NCBI RefSeq assembly: GCF_016801985.1
Contig: NZ_JAEVLS010000001.1
Coordinates: 682,001-746,000 of the forward strand
Direction: 5' to 3'
DNA: 64,000 nucleotides
Origin: Steroidobacter gossypii
GTDB taxonomy: Bacteria; Pseudomonadota; Gammaproteobacteria; Steroidobacterales; Steroidobacteraceae
In this document: positions 52,523 to 62,500 of the stretch, piece after piece
Layout: the number at the start of each line of letters is the position of its first letter
Numbering within the stretch: position 1 is the stretch's first letter
Made by a program: the position numbers and the translations under genes
Notes under the pieces: model-generated
Databases searched by the model: none
Told to the model about the DNA's origin: nothing
Seen by the model: the letters and a program-made list of their open reading frames with translations, nothing else

Positions 52523-53806
52523 ATGGCAGCGGTATACCCGGCAGCCACTCCCGTTCATGATCGCATCCCCGAGCCGCTGGCCCGCCGCTACATCCGAGTC
52601 CGCGAGCAGTCGGTGGCCATTTGCAGCCCGCTCGAGACCGAGGACTATGTGGTCCAGAGCATGCCGGACGCGAGCCCGGCCAAGTGGCATCTGGCGCATA
52701 CCAGCTGGTTTTTCGAGCAGTTCCTGTTGCGGCCCCTGGGGTCCGGCTACCAGCCGTTCCAGGCTGGGTTCGAGTACCTGTTCAACTCGTATTACCAGAC
52801 CGTCGGCCCGATGCATCTGCGGCCCGAACGCGGGTTGCTGACCCGCCCGACGGTCAACGAAGTGCTGGCCTATCGGCAGCACGTCGACGAGCACATGCTG
52901 AAGCTGCTGGCCGCGCGCGACGAGGATGACGAGCAGCTCGCCCCGCTGGTGAAGCTGGGCATGAATCACGAGCAGCAGCATCAGGAACTGATGCTCACCG
53001 ACATCAAGCACCTGTTCTCAAAGAACCCGCTGCTCCCGGCGTACTCGCGCAAGCCCGCGCCAGCCGGCGAAGTCCGCAGCTCGGGACCGATAAAGTTCCT
53101 GACGTTCGAAGGCGGCGTGCGAGAGATCGGCGCGACCGGCAAGCACTTTTGTTTCGACAACGAGACCCCACGTCATCGCACGCTGGTGGAACCCTACGCG
53201 CTGGGCGATCGGCTGGTCACCAATGGCGAGTTCCTCGAGTTCATTCGAGACGGCGGATATCGGCGCGCGGAGTTCTGGCTGTCGGACGGTTGGGCCACGG
53301 TGAATCAGGAAGGCTGGAGCCGTCCGTTCTATTGGTCACCCGCTCTGGACGCGGAGTTCACGTTGCGAGGGCTGCAACCATTGGACACACACGCGCCGGT
53401 CTGCCACTTGAGCTACTACGAAGCGGACGCCTTCGCGCGCTGGGCGCAAGCGCGCCTGCCGACCGAAGCCGAGTGGGAACTGGCGGCCGAGGCGCTGCCG
53501 GTGCGCGGCAATCTGCTCAAGAGCGAGATGCTCCGCCCCATGCCCGCGGGCGAAAGCCAGGGATTGAAACAAATGTTCGGCGACGTGTGGGAATGGACCG
53601 CCTCGCCCTACGGCGCCTATCCCGGTTATCGCCCGCTCGCGGGAGCGCTGGGCGAGTACAACGGCAAGTTCATGTGCAATCAACTGGTCCTGCGCGGCGG
53701 CTCGTGTGTCACGCCGGCGGATCACGTGCGCGCCACCTATCGGAACTTCTTTTATCCGCAGGCGCGTTGGCAATTCATGGGCGTGCGACTGGCGCGCGAT
53801 CTGTAA
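52523..53806 (+). CDS. egtB: Ergothioneine biosynthesis protein EgtB (hercynine oxygenase)
   Basis: A 427-aa non-heme iron enzyme that joins hercynine and a thiol donor with O2 to make the sulfoxide precursor of ergothioneine. The N-terminal DinB-like half carries the iron ligands: His in KWHLAHTSWFFEQF and the pair in NHEQQHQELM (HxxxH). The C-terminal formylglycine-enzyme-like half includes GDVWEWTASPYGAYPGY and ends GGSCVTPADHVRATYRNFFYP (in parts). The start at 52523 follows AGGAG by 8 nt; the frame opens upstream at 52469 without a ribosome site. egtD follows after 15 nt, so methylation and sulfur insertion are co-expressed. Confidence 0.96.
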   Translation: MAAVYPAATPVHDRIPEPLARRYIRVREQSVAICSPLETEDYVVQSMPDASPAKWHLAHTSWFFEQFLLRPLGSGYQPFQAGFEYLFNSYYQTVGPMHLRPERGLLTRPTVNEVLAYRQHVDEHMLKLLAARDEDDEQLAPLVKLGMNHEQQHQELMLTDIKHLFSKNPLLPAYSRKPAPAGEVRSSGPIKFLTFEGGVREIGATGKHFCFDNETPRHRTLVEPYALGDRLVTNGEFLEFIRDGGYRRAEFWLSDGWATVNQEGWSRPFYWSPALDAEFTLRGLQPLDTHAPVCHLSYYEADAFARWAQARLPTEAEWELAAEALPVRGNLLKSEMLRPMPAGESQGLKQMFGDVWEWTASPYGAYPGYRPLAGALGEYNGKFMCNQLVLRGGSCVTPADHVRATYRNFFYPQARWQFMGVRLARDL

Positions 53807-53821
53807 TTCGAAGGAACAACG

Positions 53822-54805
53822 ATGGCCAAACATCCAAGCACCGCTCCCGCCAAATCCGCCCCTCAATCCGCCGAAACCGCACTCACCAACGACGTGCTGG
53901 CGGGTTTGAAAAAACACCCCAAGGAGTTGTCGCCGGTCTGGTTCTACGACGAGCTCGGCTCGTTCCTATTCGACAACATCTGCGAGCTGCCCGAGTACTA
54001 CATCACTCGCACCGAGCTGCAGATCATGCACGGGCACGCGCTAGAGATGGCGCATCACATCGGGCCGGATGCGGCGGTTATCGAGTTCGGCAGCGGCACC
54101 AGCCTCAAGACGCGCCTGCTGCTGGATCGGCTGGAGAGTCCGCTCGCTTACGTGCCGGTGGATATCTCGCGCGAACATTTGTTCACGGCCGCCGGCGCGC
54201 TCGCCAAGGATTATCCGAATCTGCACATCGTGCCGGTGTGCGCGGATTTCACTCAGACGTTCGAGCTGCCGCAGTTCGTGCGGCAGGCACAGCGACGCGT
54301 CGTTTATTTCCCCGGCTCGACCTTGGGCAATTTCGCTCGCTCGCAGGCGCGCGAGCTGTTGGTCCGCATGCGGGATCTGGTCGGCGGCAACGGCGCCATT
54401 CTGATCGGCATCGATCTGCGCAAGGATCCGAGCATCCTGGAGCGCGCCTATGACGATTCAGCCGGCGTCACGGCCGAGTTCAACATCAACGCCCTGCGAC
54501 ACGTCAATCGCGAATTGGGCGCGGACTTCGATCTCGATGCGTTCGATCATCTGGCGGTCTGGGTGGAAGAGGAAAGTCGCATCGAGATGCACCTGGTCAG
54601 CAAGCGCGATCAAGTCGTGCATCTCGGCGGCGACGAAATTCGGTTCCGCCGCGGCGAACACCTGCGCACCGAGTATTGCCACAAGTACACGGTGGAAAGC
54701 TTCAGCGAGCTGGCCGCCACCGCGGGCCTCGCGGTGAAGCGCGTCTGGATGGACCCGAACAAGCAGTTCAGCGTGCAGCTGCTGGAGCCGGCGCGGCTTC
54801 AATAG
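53822..54805 (+). CDS. egtD: L-histidine N(alpha)-methyltransferase EgtD
   Basis: A 327-aa SAM-dependent enzyme that trimethylates histidine to hercynine. The family start WFYDELGSFLFDNICELPEYYITRTE (in parts), the SAM site VIEFGSGTSLKTRLLLD, VPVDISREHL, YFPGSTLGNF and the histidine-pocket block YDDSAGVTAEFNINALRHVNRELG (in parts) are all present. Length and order match EgtD. It lies 15 nt after egtB with GAAGGAAC as ribosome site. Its product feeds EgtB. Confidence 0.97.
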   Translation: MAKHPSTAPAKSAPQSAETALTNDVLAGLKKHPKELSPVWFYDELGSFLFDNICELPEYYITRTELQIMHGHALEMAHHIGPDAAVIEFGSGTSLKTRLLLDRLESPLAYVPVDISREHLFTAAGALAKDYPNLHIVPVCADFTQTFELPQFVRQAQRRVVYFPGSTLGNFARSQARELLVRMRDLVGGNGAILIGIDLRKDPSILERAYDDSAGVTAEFNINALRHVNRELGADFDLDAFDHLAVWVEEESRIEMHLVSKRDQVVHLGGDEIRFRRGEHLRTEYCHKYTVESFSELAATAGLAVKRVWMDPNKQFSVQLLEPARLQ

Positions 54806-54881
54806 AACGCGTCATCCGATAGAACCACTGGCTGGCCTGCGGAGTTGAGCCCAAAGGCAAAGCCACGTATGGTCCACGGTC

Positions 54882-55643
54882 ATGCTGGATTCCGCTTCTC
54901 ACGACAGGGGCGGGTGGGCGCTTTTCCTGGATGTCGACGGCACGCTGCTGGAACTTGCCGAGACGCCACAGGGTGTGCATGTGTCCCCCGCCCTCAAGCA
55001 ATTGCTCGAAGATGTCCGTTGGCGCCTCGATGGGGCGCTGGCGCTGGTCAGCGGCCGTAGCCTCGCCAATCTCGATCAGCTGTTCTCACCGCTGCGCTTC
55101 ATCGCGTCCGGCGTGCACGGCTGCGAGCGTCGCACGGCCGAAGGCCAGGTGCTGCGTCCCGAAGTGGATGCGGCGACCATCGCACGTGTGCGCAATCAAC
55201 TGGCCGAGTTCGTGCGCGGGCACGAAGGGCTGCTCTTGGAAGACAAGCACTACGCGCTCGCCGTGCATTTCCGTCGTGCGCCCGAGATGCAGGATGAGGT
55301 CTACCGCATCATGAGCGAAGTGCAGGCGCAGCTCGGCTCAGTGTTCGCCCTGCAAGCGGGCAAGAGCGTGCTCGAACTGCGGCCCGGTGCGTGGACCAAA
55401 GGCAGCTCCATCGAATCCTTCATGCAGGAAGCGCCCTTCGCGGGCCGCAAGCCGATCTTCATCGGCGATGACGTGACTGACGAGGATGCATTCGCCGTGG
55501 TGAACGCGATGGACGGCCTGTCCATTCGCGTCGGCCACCCGTCGGTCCCGACACGCGCCAGACATCGACTCGGCGGCGTCAGCGAAGTGCTGCGGTGGCT
55601 GAAGAGCACGCCACCGGTCGTCCCGCCTCCCCCCGCGCAGTAG
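54882..55643 (+). CDS. otsB: Trehalose-6-phosphate phosphatase
   Basis: A 253-aa HAD-superfamily phosphatase. Motif 1 is LFLDVDGTLLELA with the nucleophilic Asp, motif 2 is ALVSGRSLANLD, and motif 4 is IFIGDDVTDEDAFAVVN. GVHGCERR is a conserved trehalose-phosphatase block. It releases trehalose for stress protection. The partner synthase OtsA is not next to it. It stands 76 nt after egtD and is followed at once by the carboxylate-amine ligase gene, whose ATG is 2 nt past its stop. Confidence 0.92.
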   Translation: MLDSASHDRGGWALFLDVDGTLLELAETPQGVHVSPALKQLLEDVRWRLDGALALVSGRSLANLDQLFSPLRFIASGVHGCERRTAEGQVLRPEVDAATIARVRNQLAEFVRGHEGLLLEDKHYALAVHFRRAPEMQDEVYRIMSEVQAQLGSVFALQAGKSVLELRPGAWTKGSSIESFMQEAPFAGRKPIFIGDDVTDEDAFAVVNAMDGLSIRVGHPSVPTRARHRLGGVSEVLRWLKSTPPVVPPPPAQ

Positions 55644-55645
55644 TC

Positions 55646-56785
55646 ATGGCGCCCTTCGAACATTCGTTCGGCATCGAGGAAGAGTTCTTTCTCGTAGATG
55701 CCACCACCGGGGTGCTCGGCTCTCCGGCGCTGGACCGGCTCGTGCAAGACGCGCGCGGCAAACTGGGCAACGTCGTTACGACCGAGCTGCTGCAATCTCA
55801 GATCGAGATCGCTTCACCCATTCTGCACAGCCACGATGAAGCGCGTGACATCATGTCACGCACACGACGCGCCTTGAGCGAAGTTGTAGCCGGCCATGGT
55901 CTGCAGCTCATCGCCGCGAGCACGCATCCGCTCGGTGTCTGGCAAGAACAGCTCATCACGGAAAAGCGTCGCTACGATCAGCTGATGGCGGACTTTCGTA
56001 TTGTCACTCAGCGCAACCTGGTGTGTGGGCTACACATCCATGTGGCGGTTCCAGAGACGGTCGATCGTATCGATGTGATGAATCGGGCGATGCATTGGCT
56101 GCCGGTGTTTCTGGCGCTCAGCACGTCGTCGCCGTTCTGGAATCATCGGGTCACGGGCCTGCTCAGTTATCGGCAGGCGCTCTACGACGAATGGCCGCGC
56201 AGTGGCATTCCTGATTTCTTTCTAGACGAATCGGACTATCAGGCGTTCGTCGCTCGCATGCAGATGGCGGGCGCTATCGGCGACTCGAGTGAAATATGGT
56301 GGGCCATTCGCCCTGCCCTGCGCTTTCCGACGCTGGAGATGCGCATCGCGGACATGTGCACCCGGCTGGAAGATGCGCTCGCCATCGCGGCGCTGTATCG
56401 CTGTCTGGTCGCGACGCTCGTGGCCAACCCGGAGATGGGTAGGGCGCGCAGCACGCACACCCGTCGGCTCATCGATGAGAACCGCTGGCGCGCGAAGCGC
56501 GATGGCGTCAAGGCCGAGTTCATCTTGGAAACGTCGAATGAGGTCGTGCCGGTGGCGAAGGTGGTGCGAGATCTGATGAATGCCTGCGCCGAACAGATCG
56601 ACCGGTTCGACTGCGCTTCTGCGCTGGAGCCGATCGAGAAGATTCTGTGCGAAGGCACGAGCGCGCATCAGCAGCTCAAGATCTATAACGACAGCCGCGC
56701 CGCCGGTGAAGAGAGTTTGCAGGCGCTGTTCAGAGTGATCGAGTGGCTGAAGGCGACGACGCTGGGAGAAGCGGTCGCCTCGTAG
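55646..56785 (+). CDS. YbdK-type carboxylate-amine ligase (GCS2 fold)
   Basis: A 379-aa member of the glutamate-cysteine ligase family 2, ATP-dependent carboxylate-amine ligases. It opens FEHSFGIEEEFFLVDATTG with the metal-binding Glu run, then ELLQSQIEIASPIL, LQLIAASTHPLG, NLVCGLHIHVAVP and TLEMRIADMCTRLEDALAIA (in parts), all conserved in YbdK. ATG 55646 follows the otsB stop by 2 nt. The same fold includes EgtA, which makes gamma-glutamylcysteine in the mycobacterial ergothioneine pathway, so proximity to egtB-egtD is notable. Its stop TAG abuts the acetate kinase stop on the other strand. Confidence 0.9.
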   Translation: MAPFEHSFGIEEEFFLVDATTGVLGSPALDRLVQDARGKLGNVVTTELLQSQIEIASPILHSHDEARDIMSRTRRALSEVVAGHGLQLIAASTHPLGVWQEQLITEKRRYDQLMADFRIVTQRNLVCGLHIHVAVPETVDRIDVMNRAMHWLPVFLALSTSSPFWNHRVTGLLSYRQALYDEWPRSGIPDFFLDESDYQAFVARMQMAGAIGDSSEIWWAIRPALRFPTLEMRIADMCTRLEDALAIAALYRCLVATLVANPEMGRARSTHTRRLIDENRWRAKRDGVKAEFILETSNEVVPVAKVVRDLMNACAEQIDRFDCASALEPIEKILCEGTSAHQQLKIYNDSRAAGEESLQALFRVIEWLKATTLGEAVAS

Positions 56786-57961
56786 CTATCCGCCGAGCGC
56801 ACTCGCGGCGGCACGAGCGATGGCCAGTTCTTCGTCGGCGCGCACGGCCAGTAGGTGCACCATCGATTTCGGCGCGCACAGTGTTGCTATCGGATGGTCG
56901 CCACTGAGCTTCGCTGCATCGTTCCGTTCAAGATCGAGGACGGCGCCGATGAATTCGAGTCGCTCGAGACAGCGGCGGCGTATCAACGCGCTGTGCTCTC
57001 CCACGCCCGCGGTGAATGCGATGGCATCTACGCCACCCATCGCGACAGCATACGCGCCCATGTATTTCCGCACCCGATGAACGTACATCTCGATCGCAAG
57101 CACGCAGTCCCGATCGCCCTTGCTCGCACGGCGTTCGATCTCGCGCATATCGTTCGTCCCCGTCAGGCCCTTCAAGCCTGAGCGCTTGTTGAGCAGATCG
57201 TCCAGCTCGTCCGCGTCGAGATCGTCGGCGCGTTGCAGTTGCAGAAGCACGCCCGGATCGACGTCGCCGGCGCGCGTGCCCATCACCAAACCTTCGAGCG
57301 GCGTCATACCCATGCTGGTATCGACGCTGCGGCCCTGTGCTATCGCAGTCACGCTCGCGCCGTTACCCAGATGGCAGGAGATGATGCGAAGTTTCTCCAG
57401 CTCGGTGTGTAAGTGGGCTGCGACGCTGCTAGCGACGTGACTGTGATTGATGCCATGAAAACCGAAGCGCCGAATTCCGTAACGTTGCCGCACGCCGGCG
57501 GGCAGTGCGTACTCACGCGAATGATCGGGAAGGGTCGCGTGAAACGCGGTGTCGAAGACCGCGAAGTGAGGAACATCGGGCAGCGCCGCCCGCGCCCGCT
57601 GAATCGCCGCCAATGCGGGCGGATTGTGAAGCGGCGCCAGGTGACTCAGCTGCTCGATCTCAGCGAGCACCGAGTCATCCAAGCGCGCCGGCTCGACAAA
57701 CTTTTCGCCACCGTGAACGACACGATGCGCGACGGCATCGATGCCCGAATCTTCATTGCCTCGATACGCTGCGAGCAATTCATCCACGGCGATCGGCAGA
57801 TCCGCGCCCGCCAGATCGCGAACCTCCGCGCCCGCATGCAGGCAGGCATGGTCGGACCCGATGCTCTCGACGTGCATTTCTTGCAGCCGGCGCCCGCTCG
57901 AGGTGTCGACGAGGGCGCTTTTCACCGAAGAACTGCCGCAATTCAGGGCAAGGACGCGCAT
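56786..57961 (-). CDS. ackA: Acetate kinase
   Basis: A 391-aa enzyme that interconverts acetyl phosphate and acetate with ATP. It has the N-terminal VLALNCGSSSVKSALVD, FAVFDTAFHATLP, FGFHGINHSHVAS, HLGNGASVTAIAQGRSVDTSMGMTPLEG (in parts) and FTAGVGEHSALIR. All ASKHA-fold motifs are kept. It has a divergent promoter region of 63 bp with the M20 gene. Phosphotransacetylase is not next to it. Propionate kinase activity is also possible in this family. Confidence 0.95.
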   Translation of the reverse strand: MRVLALNCGSSSVKSALVDTSSGRRLQEMHVESIGSDHACLHAGAEVRDLAGADLPIAVDELLAAYRGNEDSGIDAVAHRVVHGGEKFVEPARLDDSVLAEIEQLSHLAPLHNPPALAAIQRARAALPDVPHFAVFDTAFHATLPDHSREYALPAGVRQRYGIRRFGFHGINHSHVASSVAAHLHTELEKLRIISCHLGNGASVTAIAQGRSVDTSMGMTPLEGLVMGTRAGDVDPGVLLQLQRADDLDADELDDLLNKRSGLKGLTGTNDMREIERRASKGDRDCVLAIEMYVHRVRKYMGAYAVAMGGVDAIAFTAGVGEHSALIRRRCLERLEFIGAVLDLERNDAAKLSGDHPIATLCAPKSMVHLLAVRADEELAIARAAASALGG

Positions 57962-58024
57962 GCCGGAAAAATACCACCACCCTGGCCGGGCTTGTACACT
58001 GCACCGATCTCAACGGAGAGCCGT

Positions 58025-59359
58025 ATGCATCGTTCCCCACTCAAAAACAAAACGTTCCGGCCCGTGATCAAGTCGTTGCTCACCGGTGGTGCACTGGCGC
58101 TCGCCGCGCCCATGCTGGCCCACGCTGACGTCGCGTCGGTGGATGCCGCGGCCAAGGCCGTCGAGCCGCATGTCATTGAATGGCGGCGCCACCTGCATGC
58201 CAACCCCGAGCTCAGCAATCGCGAGGTGAAGACGGCGGAGTTCATCGCGAAGCGTTTGAAAGCGATGGGCCTGGAAGTGAGGACCGGCGTCGGTTTGACC
58301 GGCGTCACCGCGCTGCTGAAGGGCGGCAAGCCCGGCCGCACGGTGGGATTGCGCGCCGATATGGACGCGCTGCCGGTGACGGAGCAGACGGATGTGCCGT
58401 TCAAGTCCAAGGTCATCACCGAGTTCCGGGGCGAGAAGGTGGGTGTGATGCATGCGTGCGGGCACGACGCGCACGTCGCCATCTTGCTGGGTGTGGCTGA
58501 AGCGCTGGTGAAGATGAAAGAATCGCTAGAGGGTCAGGTGCTGTTCGTGTTCCAGCCGGCCGAGGAAGGCCCGCCGGAGGGCGAGCGCGGCGGCGCGCTG
58601 CTGATGCTGGAACAAGGTGTGTTCGATCTGGCCAAGCCGGATGCCATGTTCGGTCTGCACGTGATGGCCTCGTTGAATAGCGGCGTGATCGGTTACAAGC
58701 CCGGGCCGCTGATGGCCGGATCCGATGCGTTCTCGCTGGTCGTTACCGGTTCGCAGACGCATGGTTCGCGACCGTGGGCGGGTGTCGATCCCATCACCGT
58801 CTCGGGTCAGATCATTTCGGGGCTGCAAACCATCGTCTCGCGTCAGCTCGACATCACTCACCTGCCGGCGGTCATCACGGTGGGCGCGATCAAGGGCGGC
58901 ATTCGTTTCAACATCATTCCGGATTCGGTGGAGATGGTCGGCACCATCCGCACCTTCGATCGCGACATGCGTGAGGACATCATCAAACGCATGCAAACCA
59001 CCGCCAGCAAGATCGCCGAAGCCAGCGGCGCCAAGGCCGAGCTGAAGATGCGATCCGAAGTGGCGGTGCCGCCGGTGATCAACGACGCGGCGTTGACGGA
59101 TCGAGCGCTGCCGCTGTTCGAGCAATTGGTCGGCAAGGACAAAGTGCAGCTGATCGGGTTGCAGACGGTGGCGGACGATTTCTCTCAGTTCGGCACGCAG
59201 ATACCGTCGCTGTATTTCTGGGTGGGGATTACGCCGCCGGACAAGGATGCGTCGGCGGTGCCGTTCAACCATTCGCCTTTGTTCTATTTGGACGAGTCGG
59301 GGATGCTGACCGGCGTCCGCGCCATGCTGTCGCTCACCACGGATTTCCTGAGCCAATAG
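58025..59359 (+). CDS. Exported M20 family amidohydrolase/peptidase
   Basis: A 444-aa metallo-amidohydrolase with a signal peptide (VIKSLLTGGALALAAPMLAHA in parts). The M20D core is IEWRRHLHANPELSNRE, VGLRADMDALPVTE with the metal Asp, GVMHACGHDAHVAILLG and FQPAEEGPPEGERGG with the catalytic Glu pair. Relatives hydrolyse N-acyl amino acids, IAA conjugates or hippurate. The start ATG at 58025 has GGAGAG just upstream; the open frame to the left is shadow of ackA. The export signal fits the other periplasmic hydrolases of this window. Confidence 0.93.
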   Translation: MHRSPLKNKTFRPVIKSLLTGGALALAAPMLAHADVASVDAAAKAVEPHVIEWRRHLHANPELSNREVKTAEFIAKRLKAMGLEVRTGVGLTGVTALLKGGKPGRTVGLRADMDALPVTEQTDVPFKSKVITEFRGEKVGVMHACGHDAHVAILLGVAEALVKMKESLEGQVLFVFQPAEEGPPEGERGGALLMLEQGVFDLAKPDAMFGLHVMASLNSGVIGYKPGPLMAGSDAFSLVVTGSQTHGSRPWAGVDPITVSGQIISGLQTIVSRQLDITHLPAVITVGAIKGGIRFNIIPDSVEMVGTIRTFDRDMREDIIKRMQTTASKIAEASGAKAELKMRSEVAVPPVINDAALTDRALPLFEQLVGKDKVQLIGLQTVADDFSQFGTQIPSLYFWVGITPPDKDASAVPFNHSPLFYLDESGMLTGVRAMLSLTTDFLSQ

Positions 59360-59373
59360 CTTTTTGCACTGTG

Positions 59374-59407
59374 CTCACCGGAGCCCCTGAGGGGGGCTTC
59401 CGGTGAG
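59374..59407 (+). terminator. Strong hairpin after the M20 gene
   Basis: CTCACCGGAGCCCC pairs with GGGGGCTTCCGGTGAG as 14 bp with a single bulged T, loop TGAGG. It is 14 nt past the stop. A T tract is not present downstream on either strand, so it probably ends or protects the M20 transcript rather than acting as a textbook terminator. Confidence 0.55.
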
Positions 59408-59586
59408 AATAGAAACGGCCGAGCCAGCCCCGGCGAGCCGCCAAACCGGGCAACCGGAATGGGAGTCCCGTCACAAAATCACGTTGCAGCCGCGAGTAAG
59501 GGTCATAACGCGACGCTGGTACTTGCCGCAAATCCTGCCACTGCATGTACTGCGCGCTTCGGGAGGAAGCATCGCTGGGAGTGGCG

Positions 59587-62500
59587 ATGAAACAATCAAG
59601 AAATCTACTCGCGGTCATCGCAGGACAGAGCTCGGTCGTCGCCATTCTGGTGCTGGTGCTGGTGCTGTCGATCGCGGGTGCGCCGTTCCTGCAGAAAAAG
59701 CAGGTCGTGGCGCAGAACATCGGCGCCGAAGTCGCCGTCACCAAGGCGTATGCGCTCACGGAAGCCCTGTTGGCGCACCGCGCGCAGGGACATTCGCTGG
59801 ATACTTTCAATCCGGCGTTCAATGCCCGTCATTTTCCTGGCGTACTGAGCACGGACCAGGTCGCGCCAGAGGACACAGTCGCGGCGGACGCAATCGCCGC
59901 TCTGCGTAAAAACGCCGCGCAGCCCTATGTGCACTTCACGACGCTGGCCGGAACGCCGCATCTCTTTTACGCCGTGCCCGATCGCAACGGCGGTGCCCTG
60001 CTGATCGATTTGCCGATGCAGCGCGAGCAGGCGACCATTCAACGTTTCTTCGGTCAGTCGTATCTCTCTTCCAGCGCACTGGGTTACATCCTGGTCGGCT
60101 TGCTGCTGTTGGGCGTGTTCGGCCTGCGTTATTACCTGCGCTCGTTGATCGGGCTGCCCGACGATGAGCGCAGGCGCATTCTGATGAAAGGCCTCGACGG
60201 TGCGCCGCCCCGGCGCAATCGACTGCCCTGGCTGTTCGCAATCTGCGCGGTGGTGTTCGCGGCCGACCTGGCGAACGTGATGGATTCGGCGATTGGCATC
60301 GGCTACGTCCTGGCGGTGATGCTGGCGCTGTCTTCTAGCCGTCATTGGCACGTCAGCGTCATCGCATTCGTCAGCGCGTTGTGCCTGTTGATCTCGCCAA
60401 TCATCGCGCCATATCACGCCGGTTGGTGGGCATATCTCGAAAGCCACGCGGTCGCAGTGTTCGCCATCTTCGTGACCGCATTCTTCGGCGCCGCCAACCT
60501 GCGAAAGACACAGGCAGAAACATTGGCTCTCGCTGAAGCCATGCGCTCACGCAACGAGACGGCCGAGCTGCGCGCGGCCCTCGAGCGCGCCGAAGCGGCC
60601 GAGACCAACAACCGCCGCATGATCGATCGCATGCGGATGGCGAACGAGTCCGCGCGCCTGTCGGTGTGGGAATGGAAGATCGCCGAAGACTTGCTCGTGA
60701 TCGACGAAGGCTGTCCGATGATCACCCGCTGCGGAGGCGTGCGTACGCTCAAGGGCGCCGAATACACCCGCAAGTTCGTGCACCCCGACGAACAGGCCGC
60801 CTGGCATGACTTGTTTCGCGATGCCCTCCGCAGCGACAGGACCTCGTTCGCGCACCGCTATCGCATGATCAACGCCGCAGGCGCGACGCGCTACATCCAG
60901 GCCCACGCGAGCATCCTGCGCAACGAACAAGGTCGCGCCATCAGTGTGCTGGGCATCGACTGGGACGTGACCAAAGAGGAACAGGCGAAAGAAGAAATCT
61001 CGCGCCAGGCCACCGAGATCAAGGAAGCGCAGGAACGTTTCCAACGCGCCGTGTCCGGCACCCAGGACGCGTTGTTCGAGTTCAATTTGATGACCGGCGA
61101 GATCTGGCACTCGCCCCAGTTCCGCCTGATGCTCGGCTACGACGGCACCGAAAGCAACGAGGAAGGCCGGCCGGAAGCCTTCGTCCATCCCGACGACGGC
61201 GCCATAGTCGGCAAGGCGATGAGCGATCATTTGCAGCAGCGCGTGCCGTACGACATCGAATACCGACTGCGCAAGAAGGACGGGGATTGGTTGTGGGTGC
61301 GATCGCGCGCCACCGCCGAACGCGACGAAGACGATCGTCCGCTGTGGCTGGCCGGCTCCATTCATGACATCACGCAGGAACGCGCCGCGCGCGTCGCGAT
61401 GGAACGAGCGACAGCGGAAGCGGAAGAAGCGAGCCGCGCCAAGAGCACGTTCCTGGCCACGATGAGCCACGAGATCCGCACACCGATGAACGGCATCATC
61501 GGCATGACGGGCTTGCTGCTGGACACCGGCCTCGATCGCGTGCAGCGGGACTACGCCGAAACCATTCGCGCCAGCGCCGACTCGCTGCTGACCATCCTCA
61601 ACGACATCCTGGACTTTTCCAAGATCGAAGCCGGCAAGCTGGACATTGAAAACCTCGAGCTCGACCTGCGCAGCAACGTCGACGACGTGGGCTCGATCAT
61701 GGCGTTCCAGGCCGCGGCCAAGAGCCTGGAGCTGGTGGTCAACGTGCGCCCCGAAGTGCCGGAGCGCGTGCTCGGCGATCCGCAGCGCATTCGTCAGTGT
61801 CTGCTCAACCTGGTGGGCAACGCCATCAAGTTCACTCAGAGCGGTGAAGTGGTGCTGGAAGTCGGCCTGATCGGTCGTCAGAGCGGCCGCGCGCTGCTGC
61901 ACTTCGAAGTGCGCGACACGGGTATCGGCATCCCGCGCGAATCGCTCGACAGATTGTTCCAGCCGTTCATACAGGCGGACTCCTCGACCACGCGCCGTTT
62001 CGGCGGCACCGGTCTGGGCCTGTCGATCGTTCGCAAGCTGGTGGAAATGATGGGCGGCCAGACCGGCGCGCAGAGCGAAGTCGGCCAGGGCTCCACGTTC
62101 TGGTTCACGCTGCCCGTTGAAGAGTCTGACGGCATGCTCGATTTCGAGCCGCGTCGTCGCGCGGCGCACGAAGGCCGTCGCATCCTGCTGGTCGACGACA
62201 ACGACACCAATCGGCGCGTGCTGTCGAGCCAGATGGTTCATGCGGGCTATGAAGTGGTCACAGCCTCGGACGCGCACGAAGCGCTGAACGTGTTGCGATC
62301 CGGCCGCGGCGCGTTCGATGCCGTCGTGCTCGACTATCAGATGCCCGACATGGATGGCGCCATGCTCGGCGAGCAGATCATGAAGGCTCGCGACATTCCG
62401 CCCACACGTTTGATGTTGCTCACCTCGCTGGACCGCTCCGGCGACATGCAACGCTTCGCCGACATCGGTTTCTCGGCCTATCTCACCAAGCCGGTTCGCA

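Noticed and set aside
57413-58024. Upstream extension of the M20 gene frame
   Set aside because: It is antisense to ackA; the signal peptide and GGAGAG ribosome site place the start at 58025.
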